Below are positions 9,539-19,923 of a stretch of DNA of 64,000 nucleotides, piece after piece (positions within the stretch are counted from its first letter, which is position 1; every line of letters begins with the position of its first letter). Under the pieces are notes generated by a model. It did not search any database, was not told where the DNA came from, and saw only the letters and a program-made list of their open reading frames with translations. Source of the stretch: Dryas octopetala. Taxonomy: Eukaryota > Streptophyta > Magnoliopsida > Rosales > Rosaceae. Location of the stretch: the NCBI GenBank assembly GCA_963921425.1, contig OY992832.1, forward strand, positions 1,240,001 to 1,304,000. The letters are read 5' to 3'. The translations under genes were made by a program, and so were the position numbers.

Positions 9539-12500
9539 ATGGGAGAGCAAAGGCATTTAGCATTGTTTGAGACGAAGAGAGCCAAGGGAAGAGTTATATA
9601 TAAGGTGTTTGCAGCGTCTATTTTTGTGGGTATATGTTTGGTTTGGGTTTATAGGGTGAGTCACATCCCAAAACCAGGAGAAGATGGAAGATTTGGTTGG
9701 ATTGGGCTGTTGGGTGCTGAGATATGGTTTGGCTTTTACTGGGTCCTCACTCAAGCCTCCCGCTGGAACCGTGTGTATAGGCACACTTTCAAGGACAGAC
9801 TCTCTCAGAGGTATATATATGTCTCTCTCTATTTGGATATGTATATGTGTGCTTGAAATAATGACTCTATGAAGTTCTTTCAACCTAACCAAAAAAGGAA
9901 ATAAAACTCTATGGCTTTAGTTTTAGTTGAGGGACAAACTTAATTGATTACTTCATGTTGGTCTCTGTTATGGAGCATGCCTTTGATTAATTTAGAATCA
10001 AACAGATATGAGAACGAGCTGCCGGGGGTGGACATATTCGTGTGCACGGCAGACCCAATCATAGAGCCGCCAATGATGGTGATGAACACTGTTCTATCAG
10101 TCATGGCTTATGATTACCCACCTGAGAAGCTCAGTGTGTATCTCTCTGACGATGGAGGGTCACAACTTACATACCATGCTCTCTTGGAGGCTGCTCAGTT
10201 TTCTAAGCATTGGATACCACACTGCAAGAAATACAATGTGGAGCCAAGGTCACCTGCTGCTTATTTTGCCTCCATAGCTTCTGACCATGCAATCGATAAT
10301 GATCAGGCTAAAGATTTGGTGGTCATTAAGGTACTAATTCTTTACCATATTGGGTCCAAATGCAACATTGTTAAAAATATGCATGCACTGAGGCTCCAAT
10401 TTGGTAATTTAAATTGTTACTATTACCCAAAACGCCAAAAGGAAAATGAAAAACGGTTGAACATTTTTTTTTTTTTTTTTTTCAAAAAGAAAGTATAATT
10501 TATGGTAATTAAATTGGGTCAATAATTTGGTTAACATGAAGAGATAAATGATATTTATTATGTGAATTGCGTAATGCGTGACGTGTTTTCAAGCCTATTG
10601 CATATAGCTAATGGTTCTCCTCCTCACACATGGTATGGGTCCGTCCCACACATTTTTGTGCTGCAAGAACAGAGACCCATCACTCTGCTAAATATCAATG
10701 TTACTTCAGCCGTTATAGTGGAAAAGAGTGCATATAAGGACATGGATGACGTACTTTTCCTAATATATATAATTAAAAATAATAATAATAATAATAATGA
10801 ATTTATTATTATTGTTATCATATTGCTAATTTGCAATTAGTATTACATTATTTATTAGCTTACTGATTGATCCATTTGTTGTTGTAGCAATTATACAGAG
10901 ACATGGAGAATCAAATCGAGAATACAGTGAAGCTTGGCCACATTCCAGAAGAAGTACGATCAAAACACAAAGGCTTTTATGAGTGGGATTCATACTCATC
11001 TGGACGTGACCATGACACCATTCTTCAAGTATGCCATTTTGGTCTTCATTGACTAATTAAATGAGAAACTACCAATATTGAATTTGAGTTTCTAGCTCTC
11101 TGATTTTTATGTTTAATATATCCTTTTCCAGATAGTAATTGATGGGAGAGACCCAAATGCAACAGATGTTGAAGGGCGTGTTTTGCCAACTTTAGTGTAT
11201 TTGGCTCGCGAGAAGAGACCTCAGTATCACCATAACTTCAAAGCTGGTGCTATGAATGCACTGGTAATTAATTTACATCTTGCATGTTCTGGTATACAGA
11301 ACTGTTCATTAATATACTTGTAGTTTTGATCGTGGCTATGAATTTGTGCAGATTAGGGTATCTTCAAACATCAGCAATGGGAAGGTACTTCTTAATGTAG
11401 ACTGTGATATGTATTCAAATGACTCCATGGCCATACGCGATGCACTTGTGAATTGGAAAAAATTGGCATAAAAGGAGAAGAAATTGGCATTCGTGAATTG
11501 GAAAAAAGTTCAAAACGTCTTGCAAGTTGTACATTTGAAGAGAACACTCAATGGGGAAAGGAGGTCTCCCTCTCTCTCCCACCAAAAAAAAATTCAGGGA
11601 CAACTGTGTATATACCACGTCATTGTTATGATGTGGTATATTAACAAATCAACAATGAAACGACACGTAATCATTGTTAGTAGAGCCGATATCATTTAAA
11701 TTCATCAAAATTTTGTTAAGATCTACTTGACATAAATTTTGTAGGTCTCACTAACAATGATTACCAAGAATATTTTCACACACTTTAGTGCATAATATAT
11801 TAGCTTGATGATCAATTTTAATTATAATTTGCAGATGGGTGTGAAATATGGGTGTGCAGTTGAGGATGTGATAACGGGGCTATCGATCCAATGCCGGGGA
11901 TGGAAATCAGTGAACTGCAACCCCACAAGGAAAGCTTTCTTAGGATTAGCTCCAACCACAGTGACTGAGACACTTGTGCAACATAAGAGATGGTCAGAAG
12001 GTCACTTCCAGATTTTTCTTTCAAAGTACAGCCCTGCTTGGAATGGTCATGGAAAGATTAGTGTTGGCCTTCAACTTGGATATCTTCGCTTCTGCTTCTG
12101 GGCTTCAAATTGCTTTGCAACACTAGTTTACTCACTTCTCCCTCCACTATACCTCCTTAGAGGCATTTCCTTATTTCCACAGGTATATATGGTTCCTTGC
12201 TCTATCTTTTTTCTCAATAATTTAAATGTCACAAATTTACATGTTTCTTAGTATAGTGTATATTCCTGCAACTGTGTACACAGTTCGAGTATATATATTC
12301 AACCCAATACAAATTGACAATAAGTGCAAAAATCGAAGATTTTATATATAATGACTTGCAAGACTTTTTTGTGGCTTTAGATCTCAAGCTCATGGATCGC
12401 ACCATTTGCATATGTGATAATTGCCAAGTATACTTGGAGCCTTGTGGAGTATGTGTTGTGTGGTGGCACAATCTTAGGTTGGTGGAACGACCAACGTATA

Positions 12501-12941
12501 TGGCTTTACCAGAGAACAACCTCCTACCTCTTTGCCTTCATTGATACCATTCTGCACTCCCTTGGATACACTGATTCAAAATTTGTAATAACAGCAAAGG
12601 TGGCTGCTGATGAAGAAGTATCGCAACGATACCAGAAAGAGATTATAGAATTTGGAGCCTCGTCTTCAATTTGCACCATATTGGCAACACTTGCATTGCT
12701 CAATTTGTTCTGCTTTGCTGGGTTTGTGAAGGAAACAATTGCTGGATCAGAGGACATAGCAAAAGATTATGAGACCATGGCTTTGCAAATTGTTTTAAGT
12801 GGGGCTTTGATTCTCATCAACCTACCTCTGTACCAAGCCCTTTATCTAAGGAAGGACAAAGGAAAGATTCCGAGCTCTATAGCATTTAAATCAATGGCGG
12901 TTGCTGTATTTGCATGTATTTGTTTTAAATTCTCATATTAA
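9539..12941 (+). pseudogene. CSLE copy B, internal deletion with in-frame stop
   Basis: A near-identical duplicate of copy A. Intact exons are 9539-9810, 10006-10330, 10888-11028, 11132-11263, 11835-12182 and 12381-12941. The end of exon 5, intron 5 and the first half of exon 6 are missing. At about 11447 the sequence jumps from IRDAL into a scrambled copy of exon 6, where GTGAATTGGAAAAAATTGGC is a misplaced repeat of nearby sequence. The exon 5 frame then meets TAA at 11469-11471. DDG and DCD survive upstream of the stop; VED and QHKRW lie downstream in exon 7. The protein would end after about 330 residues without the catalytic C-terminal half. Exon 7 also carries a cluster of substitutions at 12003-12073 not found in copy A. 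Codons elsewhere look preserved, so the loss is recent. Confidence 0.85.
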
Positions 12942-13187
12942 ATTGTGTAAATGCTTTTGACCCCAACCACCTTAATTAATTATTTTTCTTAACTCTATCA
13001 CATGATATGGGTTTTGTAAAAAAGAATCATTTTCTAAAATATATTTTGCGTATTGATATTGTGTTTATTGCTAAAAGAAGCTCCATGCAGCGTTTATTCA
13101 GAGACCCCAAGGGATGACTATCAACTTGATCATGTGGGACAACGAGATAACATCAATAGCTGAATCCTACACACACCTTCAGTCTAT

Positions 13188-14765
13188 TTAATACGAGAAT
13201 TTAAAACATATACAAGAAAATGCAGCAAATGCCATTGATTTAAATGCTACGGAACTCGGCATCTTTCCCTTGTCCTTCCTTAGATAAAGGGCATGGTACA
13301 GAGGTAGGTTGATGAGAATCAAAGCCCCACATAGAATAATTTGCAAAGCCATTGACTCACAAACTTCTGCAATCCCCTTTCCAATCATTGCTTCATGTAC
13401 AACCCCAGAAAAGGAATACAGTTTGAGCAATGCGAGTGTTGCCAATATGGTAAACATTGGAGAAGAGCTTCCAAATTCCATAATCTCTTTCTGGTATCGT
13501 TGTGACACTTCTTCATCATCAGCCACCTTGGCTGTTATTACAAATGTATAATCAGTATATCCCAGGGAGTGTAGAATGGTATCAATGAATGCAAACAGGT
13601 AGGAGGTTGTTCTCTGGTAAAGCCATATACGTTGGTCGTTCCACCAACCCAAGATTGTGCCACCACACATCAGAAACTCCACAAGGCTCCAAGTGTACTT
13701 GGAAATTATCACATATGCAAATGGTGTGAACCAAGGGCTTGAAATCTGAATCCACAAAACAGAACCCATTACAGTTTGAGCATATTTGTCCTACATAGGA
13801 TGAGCTAAATGTCTAATAAGGCCCTAAATACTCATTGAGTCTCTCCATTTAATAGGTTAAGCATTTAGGATGAATGTTCAATATAATATCAGAGCAAACA
13901 AATGTAGCATTAGTTACATGAAAAATTAATGAGAGGAACATTATATATACCTGTGGAAATAAGGATGTGCCTCTAAGGAGGTCAAGTGAAGGGATGATTG
14001 AGTAGACAAGCGTTGCAAAGCAATTTGAAGCCCAGAAGGAGATGCGAAGATATCCAAGTTGAAGGCCAAAACTGATCTTTCCATGGCCATACCATGCAGG
14101 ACTGTACTTTGAAAGCAAAATCTGGAAGTTACCTTCTGACCATCTCTTATGCTGCACAAGTATCTGAGGCAGAGTGGTTGGAGCTAATCCTAAGAAAGCT
14201 TTCCTTGTTGGATTGAAATACACTGATTTCCATCCCCGGCATTGGATTGAAAGCCCTGTTATTATATCTTCAACCGGACATCCATATTTCAAACCCATCT
14301 GCAAATTATATATAAACATTCATCAAGTTCAAATGTCAAGTGTGGACTTGTGTGTGTGTGGGACTGACAGTGACAGAGAGAGACAGAAAGCTGAGAGACC
14401 TCTTTTCCCCATTGTGTGTTGTGTTCAAATGTACAGCTTGCAAGAGTTTTTGAATTTTCTTGTAATTCATGAATGTCACTTTCTTCTCTTTTTCTGTTGA
14501 TCTCCCACTTCATATCACTCTTACATCCCTTGCTGAACTTCCTACCACACATAGTATCTCTTCTGTGAAAACATCCACTTCCAACATATTGAGGGCCCCC
14601 ATAACTATCCACACCATGGAATTCCAACTTCAATATCCACCACAAAGATCATAACTTAATTTAGTAATAATAACAATAAATTAAGTTGAAATAACTTGAA
14701 ACTTAATTAATTCAATTAAAAAGTTGGATTCCATAATTCCATCAGCATATCATTCCAATATTAAC

Positions 14766-14815
<50 letters not shown>

Positions 14816-17059
14816 TCACCTCCTGGATTACTCGAAATGATGAACCATATAATTCATTCTTAGTAAGGTTATCGAAATTCTGGGGGAACTGTACATATGC
14901 AACCTCATGGCCTTTTTCTTCATCCATTAAAAAGCAAAGTGCATCCCTTATGGCCATGGAGTTGTTTGAATACATATCACAGTCTACATTAAGAAGTACC
15001 TTCCCATTGCTAATGTTTGAAGATACCCTAATCTGCACAAAGGAATCACATATATAACAAATTAACAATGAATCATGAAAGGTTTTCAGCATCAAACACG
15101 TACACACACCACAACCTATTAATTTGATAAACAATCTTGACCGTTGGATGAAGTAAATTTTCACTTAAATATGTGGTCTAGAATAAATGTCTTACAACAT
15201 TATATGTCAAATATCTAGAAAGGTAATATTACATGTATTTATGTATGTATAAAGGAATTCTCTTATAAGCATAAGAAAGATGAGCATACATAAACATGAG
15301 TAGGGTGATAAAATGCAAAAATGTAGTTTACCAGTGCATTCATAGCCCCGGCTTTGAAGTTATGGTGATACTGTGGTCTCTTCTCGCGAGCCAAATACAC
15401 TAAAGATGGCAATGCACACCCTTCAACATCTGTTGTTTTTGGGTCTCTCCCATCAATTACTATCTGGAAAAAAAGTTATTAAACATCAGAGGAAAAAATA
15501 AAAATATTTTCTCTAGTTCTTTTTAATTTCATGTTAAAAGAAAACATTAACTGAAATTATATAATTGATATATAATTGCTTGCATGTCACTCATTTCATA
15601 ACCAGAAAAGAATGAAGATCATAACACAATTCTTCACAAAACACCATACTTGAAGAATTGTGTTATGGTCACGTCGAGATGAATATGAGTGCCACTCAGA
15701 AAAGCCTTTATTTTTCGATCGTACTTCTTCTGAAACGAGACCAAGCTTGACTGCATTTTCAATATGATTCTCCATGTCCTTGTATAATTTCTACTCCAAA
15801 ATAATTTGAGAAATAAATCAACTATTGCATACTAATAGCAATATAATAACAACAATAATAAATTTATGATTATTATCATCGATATGTGAGAGTCATTTTA
15901 AAATAGGTCACGGGAGACGCAAATGACATAATGAATAATCAATATTATTTTTCCATGATTAAACCAATTGTTGCGGACCCAAAAAAAAACATACCAAACT
16001 ACTGACTCGATTTGTCATGAGTCTTTCTCGAAAAAATTAAATAGATTCTTGACCCTTTTTATATTTTATCTTTTGGCGTTTAGGTAAATTGCAGAACTCA
16101 GGGTCTCAATATTAAAGTCCTTCGCCAAACAGCACAATTGGACATATAAACAAATTAAATCGGATTTGGCCCATTATAGTAAAGAATTAGTACCTTAATG
16201 ACCACCAAATCAGTAGCCTGGTTATCCTCAACATGATCATAAGGTATTGATGAGACAAAATAAGCAGCTGGGGACCTGGGTTCCACATTGTATTTCTTGC
16301 AATATGGTATCCAGTGCTTAGCAAACTGAGCAGCCTCCAAGAGAGCATAGTATGTAAGTTGTGACCCTCCATCATCTGAGAGATACACACTGAGCTTCTC
16401 TGGTGGGTAATCATAAGCCATGACGGATAGAACAGTGTTCATCACCATCATCGGCGGCTCTATGCTTGGGTCTGCCGTGCACACAAATATGTCCACCCCC
16501 GGCAACTCATTCTCAAATCTATAATTTTCAAATATATTCAAACAGCTAGCTATCGATCAAAAGGAAAATTTCTTAAACTGCAAATTAATAACAACACTAC
16601 TAGCTATGACAGTATTATTTGCACCACTTCATATAAATGTAACAACTTAGTGCAACTTGAACTTGAGATTTTTCAACAGTGTGAAGAAAAATAACACTAG
16701 ATAATTAAATAGCTGGTAGATAGTACTAGCTGGCTCAGTTATAAAAAATACATATATACACATACACATACACACATACGTACGTACCTCTGAGAGAGCC
16801 TGTCCTTGAAGGTGCGCCTATAGACACCATTCCAGCGAGAGGCTTGAGTGATGATCCAGTAAAAACCAAACCATATCTCAGAACCCAGCAAACCCATCCA
16901 ACCAAACCTTCCATCTTCTCCTGGTTTTGGGATGTGAGTCACCCTATAAACCCAAATCAAACATATGCCCACAAAAATAGACGCAGAAAACAGCCTATAT
17001 ACAACTCTTCCCTTTGCTCTCTTTGACTCGAACAATGGCAAATGCCCTGCCTTCCCCAT
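13188..17059 (-). CDS. CSLE: Cellulose synthase-like protein E, copy C (intact)
   Basis: Eight exons on the reverse strand: 16788-17059, 16194-16518, 15650-15790, 15332-15463, 14820-15032, 14400-14627, 13951-14298 and 13188-13745. Phases join to about 738 residues. The start [17 protein letters not shown] matches its paralogs. Catalytic signatures are present: [10 protein letters not shown] in exon 2, [12 protein letters not shown] in exon 5, CPVEDIITG and QHKRWSEG in exon 7. N-terminal spans are in exon 1 and C-terminal spans in exons 7-8. Exon 6 uses the weak GAG|GTCTCT donor, as in copies A and E. Intron 5 begins with a (CA)n(TA)n microsatellite directly beside its donor (14766-14815). It converges tail to tail with broken copy B, 246 bases away. 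No stop or frameshift was seen, so I treat it as functional. It is the parent of truncated C'. Confidence 0.9.
14766..14815. repeat. (TA)n(CA)n compound microsatellite
   Basis: TA repeats at 14766-14790 run into CA repeats at 14791-14815. The tract lies in intron 5 of copy C, a few bases inside its 5' splice site at 14819-14818. Confidence 0.95.
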
Positions 17060-17484
17060 CTTAATTTCAGCTCACTAGCTCTCTTCAGTTCTCTCCCATG
17101 ATCTCTCTCTCTCTCTCTCCCTCTCTCGATATATATATATATATATATATCTACCAATGCCATTTGCAATGGTTCAATAAAAAATGCTCTTTTTTTTTTG
17201 TCAACCACAACCTAGCTATATATATATATATATGTATAGGAAAATCGATCCTCAGGATGATTAATATATATATATATATATATGTTCACAATAATTGCAT
17301 AGTCAGTGACGATATTTCTCCAGCAAATATACTAGCTAGGAGGCCATTATTTTGCCCCCAAGCCCAACATGTTTTGGGCACAACATATTTTATTAGAAAG
17401 AAGGCCAAACTTCTGATAAATTAATATAAAAATTTAAAGCCATGACAAATATATTGTCTGGCTAGCTCCTACACACACCGGCCT
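17060..17484 (-). promoter_or_regulatory. Copy C promoter with CT and AT microsatellites
   Basis: Upstream of the copy C start codon lie a CT tract (about 17098-17127) and then an AT tract (about 17129-17150), with more AT runs near 17218-17233 and 17265-17283. The matching position in copies D and E has a compact TATA box (CTATATAA-like). In copy C the AT tract therefore appears to sit where the TATA box should be. The remainder is AT-rich non-coding DNA between copy C and pseudogene D. Confidence 0.5.
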
Positions 17485-18629
17485 TTAGTCTATTTTAAAT
17501 AATAAGAGAATATAAAACACACAAGCAAATGCAGCAAATGCCATCGACTTAAATGCTAAGGAGCTGGGCATCTTTCCCTTACCCTTCCTTAGATAAAGGG
17601 CTTGGTACAAAGGTAGATTGATGAGAACCAAAACCCCACACAGAATCATTTGCAAAGCCATTGTCTCATAAACTTTTGATCCAGTGATTACTTCCTTCAC
17701 AAACCCAGCAAAGCAGTACAAATTGAGCAATGCACGTGTTGCCAATATCGTAAACATTGGAGAAGAAGCTCCAAATTCCATAATCTCTTCCTAGCTCGTA
17801 TCGTTGTGACACATCTTCATCAGCCACCTTTGCTGTTATTACAAATGCTGAATCAGTGTATCCGAGGGAGTATAGAACCGTGTCAATGAGGGCAAAGAGG
17901 TAGGAGGTTGTTCTCTGGTAAAACCATATGCAAAGGGTATCAGCCATGGGTTTGAAATCTGAATCCACAAAATGAAACCCATTTCAGACATTGAGAAATA
18001 TGTAAATTATTTGCGAAGATTAAGGAAATTAATTAAAACATCATTTGGTCTATTATAGATTGTATTAATTATAGACTACATCGCTAATAAAGATGCCAGC
18101 ATCTCTCACTTATATTAACCGGTTCATAAATATGATACATATAGCATTACTCGTTTTGATAAATTAATGAGAAGAGAGACAGAGGAAACAATATATGTAT
18201 ACCTGTGGAAATAAGGAAATGCCTCTAAGGAGGTACAGTGAAGGGATGATGGAGTATGGTAGCGTTGCAAGCAGTTTGAAGCCCAGAAGGAGTACCGAAG
18301 ATATCCAAGTTGAAGGCCAAAACTGATCTTTCCATGGGCATACCAAGGAGGACTGTACGTAGTTTGAAAGCAGAATCAGGAAGTTACCTTCAGACCATCT
18401 CTTATATTGCACAAGTGCCTGAGGGCTGAGGCAGTGTGGTACGTTGGAGCTAATCCTAAGAAAGCTTTCCTTGTTGGATTGCAATATGCTGATTTGCATT
18501 AAACCCACCCTATAAACCAAAAATCAAACATATACATGCAAACATAGACGCAGCAAACAGCCTATATAGGACTCTTCCCTTTTCTCTCTTTGTCTCAAAC
18601 AATGCTAAAAGCCCTTCCATCTCTCCCAT
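17485..18629 (-). pseudogene. CSLE copy D, exon 1 fused to exon 7
   Basis: Reading on the reverse strand, exon 1 begins at 18629 (MGEMEGLLALFETK). It shifts frame at the segment corresponding to CLIWVYRV, where D reads CLIFGL and then stop. At about 18500 it jumps directly into exon 7, so exons 2-6 with the DDG and DCD sites and the xED region are gone. Exon 7 (about 18200-18500) still shows [10 protein letters not shown] but has frameshifts near 18360 and near the deletion. Exon 8 (about 17485-17960) has lost about 100 bases between the FAYVI region and YQRTTSYLF. It also has a small insertion near 17793. Clearly non-functional. It looks closest to copy E. Confidence 0.85.
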
Positions 18630-19309
18630 TCTTTCAGCTCTCTCTCTCTCTCTTCCTCTAGCTCTTTCAAATGGTTTGGTGTAAAATCTTGCATGTACAT
18701 GGTGTTATATATAGTAGCTAGCTCTATAGCAATGGCATTTGGCAAGTTTCCAATAAAGCTGTATTATATTGTTGTGCCCCAAAATTCCAATGATATGTTG
18801 AACTTTTTATGTTATTTTAGGAGGGGCATTAAAAAATTAATGACAAGTCTAACACAACTCCACGAATTGTGAAAAGGAGAAAAAAAAAAAAAAAAAGTGC
18901 ATTATTAGAGCACAATCAAGGGGAGTATACTCAGTTCATAGTTTTAATAGTTGTGAACACAATCAAGAGGTTAATTTGTTGCTTTGAATATTAAGAAAAA
19001 AACCAAAAAGGGGTATATACTCTAAACTATATGTACCAAATTCAATTTGGGTACGTATTGTTATGTGGAGGCTTGAGCTTGCTAAGCTATGGTTAATGGC
19101 TCTGTGATCATCAAATTCGTCACCTTAATTTGTTGTTGTTAATTTTTCCCGCCAGGCGCCAACCACCTCTTCAGCTTTAAATTATTTTGCAAACTTCATT
19201 TTTGCTTTTTGCCTTGTACATGTACACCTTACCCAATATATATATACAAGTCAATTCATAGATTAGCTGCCACTGTCATTATTTATACATATAGGGCCGG
19301 GCCTGAGCC
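18630..19309. other. Upstream of pseudogene D, no gene seen
   Basis: Intergenic, AT-rich. A relic TATA box for copy D is visible at about 18703-18715 (reverse strand CTATATATAAC), preceded on the plus side by CT runs at 18640-18658. An A tract lies at 18880-18896. No other feature is supported. Confidence 0.45.
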
Positions 19310-19880
19310 TGGGCCATTGATATATAGACATCGGCCGTATGGCGGTGTAGGCAAAGCCCAAGACTTGAACACAACACCATAACCCAGTAATCATGACCTG
19401 ATAAGGCATGGCCCGGTCATACTCATACCTCTCTTTTTCTTTTCTTTTTTTGACATAAATTGGAATTCTATAGACACCCAAACCCCAAATTATTCTGTCT
19501 TGAACTTCCAATTTTGAACCTATAATTAAAAATCTTGAAGAGAATTTAGAAAAAAAATATATGTAGAACCTTATTACTGATGGCAAACACTGGGAATAGC
19601 CCTAATTTCCTCATTCTTTATAATCGTTTGAAACTTTGCCTCAGGGTTTCAATTATGCTGAAAGCATATTCTTGGCTGTAAGCAAATGATAGGTACCATA
19701 GGCTTCACACATGAAACATCAATAAATGGCCTTCATAATGATTGTCTAAGCTAACGAATATTTGGTAATACTAGGGCACAATGCTCATATTTCTATCACA
19801 GATAATACAAAGTTGGCATGGGAATTGGAGGCCACAAATTAAAGGTAGACACAATATCCCATCTGGGCACCAAGATTAGT
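19310..19880 (-). pseudogene. Relic of a G-like CSLE gene (parts of exons 7 and 8)
   Basis: Three blocks match CSLE copy G, in the same order and strand. Block 19312-19385 resembles the 3' end of G exon 8 (near 32587-32645). Block 19640-19715 (TCAATTATGCTGAAAGCATA, and ACCATAGGCTTCACAC) resembles the 5' end of G exon 8 (33058-33126). Block 19808-19872 (ACAATATCCCATCTGGGCAC) resembles the 3' part of G exon 7 (33380-33445). The intervening sequence is decayed or deleted and no useful frame remains. This shows that a second G-type gene once stood between copies D and E. Identity was judged by eye only. Confidence 0.7.
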
Positions 19881-19923
19881 AGCAATCACATTTTATAATG
19901 GTCCAATGAGGAATTTTCTTTTC

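Larger units (their letters stand above)
7822..14158. repeat. Tandem segmental duplication, unit 2
   Basis: Second copy of the 1777-7821 unit: upstream flank, CSLE copy B, spacer, and the 3' half of copy C. Beyond about 14158 the sequence continues into the rest of copy C, which unit 1 lacks. That places the right breakpoint of the duplicated segment inside exon 7 of copy C. Unit 2 carries the MULE-like insertion at 8233-8890 that unit 1 lacks. Confidence 0.87.
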
